A DNA stretch of 64,000 bases from positions 3,400,674 to 3,464,673 of the forward strand of contig CASBWL010000040.1 in the NCBI GenBank assembly GCA_949130495.1, read 5' to 3'. The DNA is from Sambucus nigra. Taxonomy: Eukaryota > Streptophyta > Magnoliopsida > Dipsacales > Adoxaceae. Position numbers and translations under genes: made by a program. A model generated the notes under the pieces. That model was not told the origin of the DNA. It saw only the letters and a program-made list of their open reading frames with translations, and did not search any database. Numbering within the stretch: the stretch's first letter is position 1; each line of letters opens with the position of its first letter. This document shows, one piece after another, positions 12,353-24,645 of the stretch.

Positions 12353-13125
12353 AGAAGCAATGAATGTCGGAATGTTGCACCCAATGAAAGATTCTGCTTC
12401 GTTGAACATTGTCACTGATGCTCTTTCGTCGTCGTCTTGGACCACAAGTTGAAGTAAGTACCTTACGTTTGTTTGTACAATGTGTAAGTAAAGGTATTGT
12501 ATGATGAGTTATTTAAATTAAAAATCATAGATTATTAATTTTTTTTTAACTTATTGTGTAATTTCCATTTGAGGAATCACAATTTAAGCATGTTCCATTT
12601 CCGTTAGCAACAGTGAGTTTCTTGTTGCAAACATTCCAAGCGTCATACCATGCGCTTTCTTTGATTCTGACCTCCATAATCATGGCAACGAAAGAACAGA
12701 AAAGATTATGTGGAATGTGAAAATATTTTTATATTACGTTATGGTAATGAAAATGTTAGACATGTAAAGGTGATTCATAGTAAATTAAGTATTACGTCCT
12801 TTGTTGATGCAACTCCATTTATAATATCACGAATAGAAACCTTGTCTGCATTCATGATTATTTTTTATGTCGGCGAACTAAATTTCTTGAAATTTGAGGA
12901 TGTTAATGAGCTCTTCAACCTATAGGTTACATTTTTTCAATATATTTATGTAATGTAGAAACTAAAGTGTTTGTGAAAAGAAAATCAAAGCATTATTTTA
13001 ATTCGATAGCCTGTATGATATTAGGGTTAATCTGAATTGTAATCTTTGATACGCTACTTAAGATATATTCGCCTGTTAAGAATAAATTGATGAAATTAGA
13101 ATTAGTAGGACCTGTATTCGTTGTT
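12353..13125 (-). pseudogene. RPA1-like protein remnant carried by the Helitron
   Basis: On the minus strand, three blocks appear in the order expected for the C-terminal domain of the large subunit of replication protein A (ssDNA binding). First comes a lead-in near 13125-13000 (NLFLTGEYILSSVSKITIQI). Next is a zinc-ribbon block near 12700-12565 (AWYDAWNVCNKKLTV, then GTCLNCDSSNGNYTI). Last is an OB-fold block near 12460-12353 (LVVQDDDERASVTMFNEAES, FIGCNIPTF). RPA-like genes are common passengers of plant Helitrons. The first cysteine position of the ribbon reads W, no continuous frame exists, and intron-like AT-rich spacers separate the blocks, so it is treated as decayed. The identification is by motif recall. 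Confidence 0.65.
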
Positions 13126-13680
13126 GCTTGAAGTGCAAAAGAATATTTTACCTTCATAAGATGAAAGTTTAGCTTGAGAAACAACTATTAAAGGATATTC
13201 GACTGATAAGCTACTTAATTGTTATCCTTCATTCTTTGCTAAGTCTCCCCATAAAGTGAAATTCATTGATTGGAATCAGTGATAAGTAATAAATTATAAC
13301 ATGAAATAGTATATTAAGCAATGTGAAATAAATTTACATATATAAAAGTATATTTTTAATATAATGAAAAGTTAAATTTTAGGATTCATACTTTGTATTT
13401 CGGAGAGTTATATTGCGTAAAATCACTTTTGTCGAGTTGGATGCTTTTGTAATGGTCCTCATTGGTTTCACATTTATTACATTAGCTATCACATCTGTAT
13501 GTTTTAGAATCAGAAATAAGATAAAATAATGAGTTTTTATAAATGTATGAGCAAAACTTTTGTACTAATAATTACCATAGGTTTTCTATTCATCTTTCTG
13601 TGCGAGTACATCTTCAAAGGAGATGAATATGAAATAATGATCTCGTTCAATGACCTCAATGTATTTATTTAAGGACAACT

Positions 13681-13875
13681 CGATTTTGTCGTGAACGGTT
13701 GAGTAAGCATCATTAATGCCCTTTACCATACCATTAGTGAGGGAATATTATTCTGACTTGCAAGAAGACCTTCTAGTCGATTTTGTCATGAACGGTTGAG
13801 TAAGCATCATTAACACCATTTACCATACCATTGGTGAGGGAATATTATTTCTAACTTTCAAGAAGACCTTCTAGT
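13681..13875. repeat. Tandem duplication, about 97-bp unit, in the Helitron
   Basis: Two head-to-tail copies begin at 13681 and 13778 with CGATTTTGTCRTGAACGG and contain ACCATACCATTRGTGAGGG. Several substitutions separate them. Confidence 0.85.
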
Positions 13876-14999
13876 CTTTTAATAGGGACAAACTCCTAGT
13901 GCGCAAGGTGTAAAATGTGAATTGTTTACTATAAACAGTTATGCTCTCTTCGATGGTTTGACGCGGTGGGACGCGAAATTAAGGGTAACATCCATTATAT
14001 AAAATATTTATCACTTATCAAATATTATATCCACTGATATTGGTATTTTTGTTTTATATATAGAGTATTGAGATGATATGTCAATTCGACGGCCTCTTAG
14101 GTGTAAGGATGTATTATCCATTGTGTGCCTATGTATAAGTTTGAAAAAGGAAAATGAAGCTCTCTTTTTTCAGTTATGTTTCAGTTGGGTAGCTTTTAAC
14201 CCATGTGGTGGGTGAATAGAAGACCTTGACACATACCTAAAACAACTGAATGGTGAAAGGCTCCCTGGTCCTTAACAATTTTAGAATCGGTTTGACATCT
14301 CACAGCTCAAGTTTTCAATGGTGGGATAAAAAATAACAGACCTACAATTGGGATCAACCATATTGCAGGTTCACCTAAGCAATTTCAAGGCCAATCAACC
14401 AGCAAAGTAGCACCTACTTTACTCCCTTGTTTGTATGCCACTAATGCATTTATTTTTCTGTAATTCATTTCCTCGATCACAGTTCTAATTTAATGTAATT
14501 TGTACATTAAATTTATATTTCTTGCACTTTTGTCTACATATTTGTTTTATTTTTTGCCTTCAATTTTACGTAGATTCATTTGTAATACTCAAAATGACAC
14601 ATAGTTTTACGGTGGCTAAGGATACGGAGGTGAATGCCTATTCAAGCTCATAAAACAACAATATTATAACAGACCTTTTATTCTGAAATATTCAAGTAGA
14701 ATAGTATCGTTAGGAAGGTCTATAATTTTATTCTGAAATATTAAAGTATAACAATTTCATGACATATCAAATGAATGGCATTACAGACATGAATACGTAA
14801 GTTTAGGTTAAAAAAACATAATTAAATGAGTTTGACGAAATAACTTGAGTCGTTCAAGAGAAACTGTTTTAGAGGTCTAAAAATGTAGATAGCGGTGACA
14901 GAACAGATTGAAGCTTTAGCAACAATACTCGAATACTAAAAAAATTCTCCAAACTAAAAATTGTAGAACGTATTATTTCACATTAACAGAACAAAAAAA

Positions 15000-15460
15000 T
15001 GAACATTATTACTAAAAAAAATATCAAAACTAAAAATGGTAGAACATATGATTTCACATACCTCCTAAACAAATGGGGAATTCCTTCAGTCATCTCTGAT
15101 TCAGAAGCCGAGCTTGTACAACAAATAACGATAATAACCTATAATATTTCAATTAACATCTCATTATGAAAGTTAAGATATTTTAAAATCATATTGGAAC
15201 CAAAAAATTAACTTGATTTTAGAATAAAAAACAATAAGAAGAAAGGATGCAATTTGAAATAATCTCTTGTTGTGTTTTTTAATTTATATAACTTTGGAAA
15301 AAATTATTGAAAAACTAACTATATCAATTTAACAGTACCAAAAAACGAACATTATTAGTAAAAAAATTCTCAAAACAAAAAATTGTAGAACGTATGATTT
15401 CACATACCTGGTAAACAAATGGAGAATTCCTTCAGAATCGGAGCTTGTACAACCTATAAG
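15000..15460. repeat. Duplicated segment near the Helitron 5' end
   Basis: About 15000-15105 and 15340-15450 share ACCTRGTAAACAAATGG-like phrases, TTGTAGAACGTATGATTTCAC and GAATTCCTTCAG, in the same orientation about 340 bp apart. Similar subterminal duplications occur in other Helitrons; no coding content was seen. Confidence 0.7.
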
Positions 15461-16039
15461 ATTTCAATTAACAATTCATTAGGAAAGTTAATAGATTATT
15501 GAACTTGATAATATGTACTAAGAATTAATTTTATATGAGTAGGCATACTATAAAAAAAATCATAACAGAAGTGAGGAAAAATTCTATACAGATGTAGGAT
15601 TATTTACCTTGATTTTTGAAGACGTAACAATAACAATAAAGGAGGCAAGAAGGAATAATAACAACAAAGGATGCAATTTCAAATAAATAGACATATACAA
15701 AAACCCAGCATACCTCATATTGACCTTTGATTTTTCCAGGTGCCATCTGACAAGATGAATGAACAAATGTTTAAGATTTCGTGTTCTCTTGAAAGATGAG
15801 AAGATTAATGAATCTTCTTGGTGTAACTTAAAAGATGAGAAGATGAATGAATGTTGTGAATGAATGTTGGGATGGAGATACGACTCCTCAATTGTAGGGA
15901 TGGATGTTTGATCGGGTGTGATAGGGGTATTAAGGAATGAATGTATTAGTAAGGTTATTTTAGGAATAAAACATTTAATGAGGATATTTTGGTCATTGGA
16001 CAAGTGAAGAAGAAGTTCTCTCTTTTTTAATAGTAGTGA

Positions 16040-16221
16040 TATGTATTGTAAGTGGATGTTCACTTATCCCACATCCCACATCGAAAGAGTGAGGCTTTTG
16101 ATGAGCTTACCTTGTATTATAAATAGGGAGTTACCCCCTCATTATTAACACAGCAATAAAAGATAACACTTCCTCTCTCTATATACGTCTCTCTGTTCTC
16201 TTTATGCTCCTTTATTTTACA
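16040..16221 (+). repeat. Copia 5' LTR, right-hand part
   Basis: Aligns over its whole length with 33778-33962. Contains a promoter-like TTGTATTATAAATAGGGAG (TATA) followed by a CT-rich leader. The first ten LTR bases are at 11829-11838 beyond the Helitron. It ends in TTTTACA, and GTTATTAGCACG follows, the variant internal-junction motif common in plant copia elements. Confidence 0.9.
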
Positions 16222-19200
16222 ACGCGTTATTAGCACGATATTGCGTTTTTTTTCGATTTCCAATAGTTCCATCTTTACGGTTACTTGGATCTACACGGAT
16301 CTGAGTTTGATTTTGTTTCCAGCGATTTTTCGATGGCTTCCATTTTTTTTTCGGAGGTAATACTTTTTGGATGTAATCTTTTTCTCGGGCTACGTTTTTT
16401 TAACAAAAAAACGGGCTCAAGTTTTATTTGGCCAGTGTTTCTTGCTTTAAGGTTTTGAGAATAGTTTTTATTTGGATAATCTAAACAGATTTGGTGTTAA
16501 CTCAGTGTGTGTTTTAGTGTTTAATCAGTGGCTGCATTTTTTTTTCGTGTGTGTGAGTTATTCACTTGGCCTTAACTCACTGATTTATCTTGGCCTTAAC
16601 TCTCTCATTTATCTTGGACTAAACTCACTAACTTAACTCGGACTCAACTCAATGTGTTAACTCGGACCAACTCCATTTAAATATTGGACTAATCTTGGAT
16701 TTAACTTTTGGACATGATAATAACATGTACCATAAAATCAAATCTAAAGTTTTGATTTTTGGGACCGGAAGTTACCAGTAATTAGGACCTGAAGTTCCTA
16801 GATGATATTCAATTTTGAACCAGAAGTTTCAATAATTTTGGCGCTGAAACTTTTTTCAACATGTGTCGCGCAGTACGCGAACTTGTGTGATTTTTTAAAG
16901 ACATTTTATTGATGTTAAAAATAATTTGACCATATTTATTGGATGCTAAAAATAGGCCTAAGAGTTCGATGGGGTCAAAAGTCGAAAAATGAATAAATAA
17001 ATAAAATATTATTATTTTATTAAAAAATAAAACTTCTCAGAAAATTCTAAAAGTCAGCATACCAACTCAAAATTTAATTTTGAGCAACTTTCCCTGCTTC
17101 GACATTTCCAAAAAACGTCATCAAACCCAATTTAGGCCATTTTTTCGGGGCGGACAGATTTTTTTTCTTCTAAACTTTAATCATTTTGTTGTCTTATTTA
17201 AAGGGATGGTGGACAACCCTTTTTTGACCGTTTTGAAGCATCTTTTGGCACAATGTTTTGGCAGCCAACATATTTTAATTTCCTCTCCTTTTATATATAC
17301 CTTAGCTAGTCCCTTATAATTATGTGTCCAACCTTAGTTTGCAGGTGTGTTCTTGGGGTTGTTTTGGCTCTTGTTCTTGGAGGATTTGTGATGATTCTTG
17401 GGAGATGATTTGGATGGAGTAATCTGAATTTCTGGGCAGATTTATAATGGTTCCTTTTTATGGTTGAAGTTTTGATTATTTTTATAGTTAGGGAGGGGCA
17501 TTAAATGTCTAGAATTATTTTGTAATTTGGGCCTGAAGTTCCAAATCATAAATTAAAGTATTTTTTTAATTAATTTTGGGACAATAGACGTACTCAAATA
17601 ATTTAATTTGGACTTGAAGCTCCAAATATATATTTTTGATCAAACCTGAAGTTTTGACACAATGGGGTGGGGATTTTCAAATCCCAAGATATTAATAAAA
17701 TTGAACCCGAAGTTCAATAATTTTATGTGTAGAACCTGAAGTTCTCACAAATAAACAGCAATTACCTGAAGTTCAAATTATTTAAATTTTTGGACCTGAA
17801 GTTACAGATAAAATATACTTCCTTACAATTAATTAAAAATTAGGGCCTAAAGTTCCTAATTTACATTTAAATTTCGGACGTGAAGCTCTGAATTGCTGTT
17901 TCATTTGGGACCTGAAGTTCCCATGTCAATTTTTTCATTTGGGACTCGAAGTTTCAAAATTATTTTATATTGGGACTAAAAGTCCTTAATTATTGTTCAA
18001 ATTATTGAACATGACAATGAAATATTCCCTAAAATCTAATTCGAAGCTTTGATTATTTTTGTAATAGGGCAAGGAATACTAATAGTCTAATCACAATTAT
18101 TTATAATTTGGAACCGAAGATCTAATAATTTTGTAATCAAATATGAAGTTTTGATTACTTATATAATAAGGGTAAGGATATTACATGTATCGTAAGGATT
18201 ATTTATGTTTTTGGACCTGAAGTTCCAAACAATTTTACCCCTTATCAAAGCTGAAGTTTGAATATAATCGGGCGATTTTTTAACGTGTATAAATGTTTAA
18301 TGTTATGATATGAAGTTGTCATTATTTATAATTGGGGCCTGAAGTTCTCTAATAATTATTCAAATATGGAAATTGAATTTCTCCGTTAAAATTTTTGGAC
18401 ATTGAGTACATAAATTATTTGGGCCTAAAGTGACAAAAGAAAATATATCACAATCAAATCTGATGTTTTGATTGTCAAATTGAAATGTTATAGACCAAGA
18501 TTCCCCCAACTTGCAGATCCAACTAAAATGCGCGATAAATTAAAACTCGAAGTTTTGATTATTAATAAGGTATGCGCCAAATATATTATTTTTATTGGGA
18601 TTAGTTTCAAAATCAATTAGGTGTACCTTTAACTATCACATTAATGGTTTCACCATTAAATGTTTGTCTCTTGACCTTTTTGGCTTCATTTAAGTGTTAA
18701 CATACTTTTGATGGTATTTAATTTTAACTCCTATTTCACATTCTAATTATTTAATATACATTTGGGCCTTGAAATGTGTAGAGAATGTGAAAAATTAAGT
18801 CTTTAATTTTTTTTAATAAAGAGGTTGGATTATTATTAGTCGAAGTTAATTAAAATATTTTTTACTTGTTTGAAAGATTCTCTAACATTTTTATTCTGTA
18901 ATCAAACCTGAAGTTTTATTACAAAAAGGGTAGAGAATTTAATGTCGTTCGACATTAGTAATATTGAACTTAAAGTTAAACTATTTGTGTAGAACTAGAA
19001 CTTCTCAAATACAAATGATAAAAAAATTGAAGTTTTATGCATAATTCGCACCACTCACTTTGTGAGTTATTTTAATGTAGGACTTTAAGTCCTAGACTTT
19101 AATTTCATAATTTTAATGAACCCGATTATTCTTATACATGTGCCATTAAATAAAGAACCTGAAGTTCTCATTACTTGTCCCATGAAACTGAGGCTCCAGA

Positions 19201-19545
19201 AGAGCCTATGTTATGTTATTATTTGGTACCCTCCCATACATATGCGACGAGTTATATGAAAGTTATTTCTAAAGTAATTTGCTTTGTTTTATGGGCATCA
19301 ATATACATAGGTATCATATTAAAATAAGTAGTGAAAAGTAATTTTGTGTTACTTCTAGTGTTATAAGCTAGAAGCTTATATTAGCAAGCAATCATTATAT
19401 TATTCAAGGGTTTATACTATATCATATTTAACATTGTAAAATTGCACTTTGTCATGAGCCTGCAGCTTCGTGGTTCAACTATTTATTATTATATAATGAA
19501 CGTTGTGGTCACCTTAATTATTTTTCATAAGACGTTGTAAATGCA
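16222..19545 (+). repeat. Copia leader filled with a dispersed GGACCTGAAGTTCC motif
   Basis: No gag or protease was recognised. From about 16760 to 19170 at least 25 variants of a 13-15 bp motif with consensus GGACCTGAAGTTCC recur at irregular intervals of roughly 30-80 bp, always in the plus orientation. Clear examples lie near 16786, 17531, 17704, 17733, 17764, 17798, 17909, 18216, 18338, 18904 and 19157. The intervening DNA is AT-rich and unrelated between units. The role is unknown. The motif is itself partly palindromic (GGAC/GTTCC, GAAGTTC), which may matter for DNA or RNA structure. Confidence 0.75.
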
Positions 19546-19560
19546 AATGATATCTATCAC

Positions 19561-19864
19561 AAGGGTATATATGGTGCTTAAGATTCACCCTCCTTTGAAC
19601 CATTGATAAATACAACGTTTATGGTATATGTGCCATTTGGTTTTGATGAGACACTATTTTTGCCGATAGGGGGAGGATAGAACGTACCTGAAGTACAAAT
19701 TCAAATTAAAGAATAGTCTGTTCCTCAAGAATGACGAGAATTATCATGGAATACTTCCACATTGTCTCATATAATCCCTTGTATCACTCACTGTGAAAAT
19801 GAAGTGAAAAATGATATTGCAACATTAAATGTCACGTGGACTAGTTGCAAATGTGCTTGCCAAA
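19561..19864 (+). pseudogene. Copia integrase C-terminal remnant
   Basis: The translated plus strand with shifts gives DSPSFEPL, then FDETLFLPIGGG, then NVPEVQIQIKE and SWNTSTLSHI followed by CENEV. These correspond to the region after the copia integrase core, where 'SPSIIRYLEPLTGD', 'ADCHFDETVFPPLGG' and 'WNASTLSHLDPRT-QCE-EVQ-II' are usual. Several stops interrupt it. The Tat element is inserted just downstream, at ACCAT 19865-19869. Confidence 0.75.
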
Positions 19865-19869
19865 ACCAT

Positions 19870-20853
19870 TGATGATGCTGGGATTCAACACCACCAGATA
19901 AGAGGTAATAAGAGCTCAAACAGTGATAACCATGGCAGCCATAGAGATATATGTGTGTATAAGTGTATAAAAGGGGATGAGTATAAGAGGAATAAGACAA
20001 TGATGTATAATGGTTTAGCCAATTAGTCCTACATCCACTGTGAGTGTGTGATCCACTAAATATGGGAACTAATTTCCTTGGATACAATGCACATAAGTTC
20101 ACTCTCTCTCTATACTGGGTGTACAAGAAGAGTTTTAGCTAGGGTTATAATTCTCGATCCCTTTTCAGGGTTGTAGGTGATAAGTATATATAGGTCTTGG
20201 GGGGTGTAGTGTACCCACCAAGCATGCATGGTGCATGTGAGTTATGATCTAGCCAATCCCCTGTTGACACCGGGAGGTGCCACCTATGATTAATGATGAA
20301 ATAATATTCCATCACGTGAGGGGGTGATATTGTTATAACGGTCTGGTCCACGTGCCATAGGAGTCCCACGCGCACTATTTCACGCGTCTCCCAAATCACG
20401 CACTGTAATGATGTTACCCTCGGCCTATGATGTGAGGCTGAGGGCAAAGTTCCTGCTGGCATCGAGCCTGGCCAAGTTTGGGCCTCGTATTATTGTACCC
20501 TCATAGATTCTTCCAAACCATGATGAGGGGTCGAACCCTTAGAGGGTCATCTGAGGCATGATGAGGGGTCGGCCCTTGAAGGGTCATCGGAGACATAATG
20601 AGGGGTCGACCCCTTGAAGGGTCGTTTGAGCCATGATGAGGGGTCGGCCCATTGAAGGGTACTTTGAGACATGATGAGGGGTCGAACCCTGAAAGGGTTG
20701 TCTGAGCCATGATGAGGGGTCGGACCCTTGAAGGGTCATCCTGGTGGACCTTTCTTGTAACAGAGTCGTGGTATTTATACTCTTCTTGGGCCTGGTCCCT
20801 CGTCTGGGTGGAGGACACCCTCGGCCTGGCCGAGGGTATATATAGGTATATCA
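19870..20853 (-). repeat. Tat element 3' LTR with internal minisatellite
   Basis: 984 bp, starting TGATGATGCTGGG and ending TATATCA on the plus strand. It pairs with 30780-31725. At 20518-20745 there are six tandem units of about 38 bp built on ATGAGGGGTCGGCCCTTGAA followed by GGGTCATCTGAG. The inner flank, read on the minus strand, is purine-rich (GGACTGGGGTTTGAT) and may be the polypurine tract. Confidence 0.9.
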
Positions 20854-20989
20854 ATCAAACCCCAGTCCTTAGCCATCAGTGTTTATTGAGATGGCTGACT
20901 AGTAATATTGCCTTAGAGTTCTTGTGTGTGGCAGCTACACACTCAACTTGGGACTTTGTGCCCTAGTGATGTCTCACGTCATGGGCTGT

Positions 20990-21789
20990 GAATATCCTTG
21001 TTTAATGGCCCCCCTTAGTAGCAAGATATTTAAATGATTTTTGAATCAATCATTTATTCTTCTTCTTCTTCTTCTTCTTCGCGCCTAAGCTCCCTCTCTC
21101 TCTCTAACTCCCTTTCAAACCTCCATAGCTGCAACACCTTGTGTCTCAAGCTTGGCTACCTTCACTGTCATTTCTCAGGTAATATCACTGCCCTAATCCT
21201 TTTTTAGCCTATATTTTCACCTATTTCTTGCATTTGATCTTCATTCCAATTTTTCTTGGCATTTTACATTTTTTCGACGTAGAGGTCCGCCTTACTATGG
21301 TGGCTGTAGGGCGGAGCATTAGGTTTTAGGCTATTTAGGGTTCCTCCCCCATCTTTCAGCGGGGTTTTTAGTTCCCTCTTGTGGCATTTCTAGGGCTTCA
21401 GCGTTCTCTAGTGTTCATCTCCAACGAACTGGGTTTTATTTATTCTTGAGTGTTCATCCGCAAAAACTCTTCATTTCTTCAGGTTTGATCCAAAAGTCAA
21501 ATTTAGTCAACTGTGAACTTATTTGTAGTTAGCTTAGATAAATTCCTTTAAGTGTAGGGTCTTCCCCTTAATTCTTAGAAGACTTTACGATTTAGCCGAG
21601 TAGTTCCCAACCTTGAGGGAGAAGTTCTTTGCTGAGATTAGACGAATAAAGGAAGAGGACAAAAGAAGACGAGGGCCCGACCCTAATTGGGTATGACCCA
21701 TTTTCCCGGTTCCTTTAGCCACAATATTTCCACCTGAGTCATGTGGGTCGTCTTGTCATCCAGGCGAGAGTCAATCATATGAGGGAGAA
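20990..21789 (+). promoter_or_regulatory. Putative promoter and spliced leader of the opposite-strand ORF
   Basis: Plus-strand architecture resembles a plant Pol II gene start: an AT-rich ATATTTAAATGATT element near 21028, a (CTT)n tract at about 21057-21080, a CT-rich leader, and a TTTCTCAG|GTAATATC donor near 21180. Several hundred bases of intron-like T-rich DNA precede the ORF at 21790. This suggests independent transcription of the antisense ORF; no expression evidence is available. Confidence 0.45.
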
Positions 21790-23675
21790 ATGAGTGAGAG
21801 AGCATCATCACCGACGGGTGCTGGTCCTTCTGGGAGTAAAGAAACATCAACTCTTAGCCCAGGACGACAGGCCGATGGTACAAATCATGCAGAGGTTGTC
21901 CCTGTGACAGCCCTGTCCCCTCTTACTTTTCAAGTAGCCTTTCCAGATGGCCCTCTGATGGGTGATGAGGTTGAGGGACCTGTAGACGATAGTGAGAGTT
22001 TTTCTGGTGGTCAAGTTGACACCTCTAATGCCTCCGCTTATGTATCATTAGTTAAGGATCGTGATCTCTTACTATGGAGGCATATCTTTGGTATACAATT
22101 CAATATAAGTATGAGGGTCCCAACTGAGAGTGAGAGAGTCTTCCAGGGGGACGAGGGAGAGATTGCTGTTTATGAACCGATGCTAAGGGTAGGTGTCAGG
22201 TTCCCTCTGCACCCTGTAATAGTTGACATACTATATGCCCTTGGGGTTGCTCCTTCTCAACTTCCCCCCAATTCGTGGAGGACTATCTTCGGCTATATCT
22301 CACTTTGGAAGAATTCATTTATCGACGAGCCCTCAGTCGACTTATTTATTACCTTCTACAACATCACCTCATCGACCAAATAGCCTGGGTATTTCCATTT
22401 GGGTGCTAGGAAGTCTGAAAAGAACATTCTTCACATGGCTCAGACTTCCAATCATCATTGGAAAAAAAGGTTTTTCTTTATCTCTGGGGATTGGGAATTC
22501 CCCACCGAGGGAGAGCCCGTGGAAGACGGTCCGAGGGTACCAAGGGTATCAAGTCTCTTTTGCGCTTTTAATATCTCATCCCCTTTTCATCATTGTCTCT
22601 GTATCTTTTTTATATCTCTTCCCCTTTTCAGGTCATCGTGCAAACATATCTGATCAACTCTGGGAGATGACTGCGCCAAGTTTACTATCTGTCCTGGGCA
22701 AGAAAAAAGATAAAGAGCCTCAGCAGGCTCAGAAGAAGATAAAGGCCATGGGGCCATCACATATTGAGTCGACCGTTGATAATAATAAAAGAAATGAGCC
22801 AAAAGTTCCTGTTGACCCTTGGTCGAATTCTAGGATGAGGGCAAGGGTGGAAGCCCCTCAGACACACACCGAGGGGACTATTTTCTCCTCCATCATGGGG
22901 GCCTTTTGGTCCCAAAACTTGACATTCTTAATGGCTGAACTGTCTTCCCTCATAGCCAACCTGAGGGCAACCAAGGCCTCGATGTTTTTTTCTCCCTCGA
23001 TCGTGAACTGTGACTTCTCATCAAAGATGCCCCCGGCTAAGGTCTATAATTACGGTATGTACACTTTAGCCCAGGTACCTCTCTTGACTTTACTCTTTTT
23101 GATTTATCGACATTTCATGAACTGTTCCCTCGACCCATCTTAACATATGTGCCTCCATGCAGTCTATCTGCGCCTTTACCTCAGCCACCAAGTGGATGGC
23201 TGAAAATCAACAAAAGTTTTATGAGGCCGAGAGGGCTATTCAGCATGAGGATGATCTGAAGACTACAAAGGCCAAGTTGGGGAGTGCAAGGACCGAACAT
23301 GCAAGGGTCCTGAATGAGATGATGAAGTAGCATGAGGCCGACTTAAAGGCAAAGGACTCTCTTATTAAAGAAAAGGATGAGGCCTTGACCAATCATGGGG
23401 CTCAATTCAAGGCTGAGCTTGAAGGGGCAGTGAAGAAGGCCGAGGCCGATGCTGTGGAGGCTTACAAACTCTCAGATGAGTTTCAAGGCTTCAGTCTTGA
23501 ATACTTGGAGAGGGGGATCTGGACATCCTGTCGGTGGGTCATTCTTAAGTTTGCTGATGCTGTATCGTCTATCGGCCCCTCTCTAGAAGCGGTGGAGTTG
23601 GACGACCCACTGATTGTCAAGGCTCTGGCCCATGTGGAGTCTCAAGTGAACTTTGAAGGCATCGACACTTTCTAA
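21790..23675 (+). pseudogene. Tat-type opposite-strand ORF ('putative gypsy type transposon' domain plus coiled coil)
   Basis: Encoded against gag-pol. Residues 1-75 are low-complexity Ser/Pro/Gly. About residues 100-190 carry the plant domain often labelled putative gypsy-type transposon/transposase_28 (PF04195-like), with RVGVRFPLHPVIVDILYALG, APSQLPPNSWRTIFGYISLW and later HHWKKRFFFISGDWEFP. A TAG at 22381-22383 (CAG expected) interrupts the domain in frame. Intron-like segments follow: a donor near 22545 with acceptor CTTTTCAG before 22632, and a donor near 23054 with acceptor CCATGCAG before 23163. The splice phases do not join cleanly, so exon edges or indels are uncertain. The last exon (23163-23675) is Glu/Lys/Ala-rich and probably a coiled coil, with another TAG (23328-23330) in MMK*HEADL. 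Such ORFs are known from Grande- and RIRE2-like elements; the function is unknown. Confidence 0.8.
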
Positions 23676-23904
23676 GATTGACCTGTCTTGGTTACTAAGG
23701 AGACTCCTCTTATTGACGTTGAAACCTTGCCTGCAGATACTTCTTAATAGGGTGGCTGTCTGTAGCCCATACCCTCTTCTTGTGAAAGCATTTTTATACT
23801 TTATTTTTATTGGACAAACATCTTTGACAATTTATAATAGAATCTATCTTCCTGTCTTCTATGCTTTCCTCATGTATTATTTGACATGGCTATTATGTGT
23901 TCAC

Positions 23905-24520
23905 ACATCTTACAAGTCCCCCCTCATCTTTATTGGGGGTGAATGGGGTGTCGTCCCCGCCATTGGCCTCCATTATAGCCGAGGGTGGTTTCCCACTGAT
24001 ATAATTATGTTTTCAATTAAGCCCCCCCTCTTCTTTCTTGAGGGTGAATGGGGGGTCGTCCCCACCATTTACCCTCATCATGGCCGAGGGTGGTTACCAC
24101 CAACTTAATGATGTTTTAAATTAAATCTCCCCTCGTCTTTATTGAGGGTGAATGGGGGGTCGTCTCCACCATTTACCCTCATCATAGCCGAGGGTGGTTG
24201 CCACCAACTAAATGATGTTCTAAATTTGAAGTACCCCTCGTCTTTCTTGAGGGTGAATGGGTGGTCGTCCCCACCAATGAACCTCATCATAGCCGAGGGT
24301 GGTTGCCACCAACTTATTGATGTTTTAAATTTGAAGTCTCCCTTGTCTTTCTTGAGGGTGAATGGGGTTCGTTCCCACCATTGACCCTCATCATAGCTGA
24401 GGGTGGTTCCCAGAAACTAAATGATGTTTTAAATTAGAAGTCCCCCTCGTCTTTCTTGAGGGTTAATGGGGGGTCGTCTCCACCGTTCACCTTATTATAG
24501 CCGAGGGGATTTAACTAGGA
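23905..24520. repeat. Tandem array, six units of 104-105 bp
   Basis: The anchor GAGGGTGAATGGGG recurs at 23941, 24046, 24150, 24255, 24360 and 24464. Each unit also contains GCCGAGGGTGGTT and AATGATGTTTTAAATT. The array lies between the 3' ends of the convergent opposite-strand ORF and pol. The short ORFs over it are repeats read through. Confidence 0.9.
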
Positions 24521-24645
24521 TAACCCCAATCATACTAAAATTAACAAACACAAGATGAGGGGCCAATATAACATTCTCATTAACATTCTAAGTGCTCTGT
24601 TGGAGAAACACATTCATTATAACTGTGGTCCGATAGGACATTACA

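Larger units (their letters stand above)
11839..16039 (-). mobile_element. Helitron (non-autonomous) inserted in the copia 5' LTR
   Basis: On the minus strand it begins with TCACTACTATTAAAAAAGAG (from 16039) and ends with the hairpin CACGTGCAACGCACGTG, a short spacer and CTAG (at 11839). These are textbook plant Helitron termini: 5' TC, 3' hairpin plus CTRR. The host bases are A (11838) and T (16040), the expected AT target. Joining the flanks restores the LTR sequence TGTTATAAAA/TATGTATTG exactly as in the 3' LTR. Length is 4201 bp. No Rep/helicase was recognised; an RPA-like remnant is present. Two internal duplications (13681-13875, and about 15000-15110 with 15340-15450) are noted separately. 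Confidence 0.9.

Noticed and set aside
23905..24520. Regular repeats as a CRISPR-like array
   Set aside because: Units are 104-105 bp tandem copies with no distinct unique spacers, inside a plant retrotransposon.
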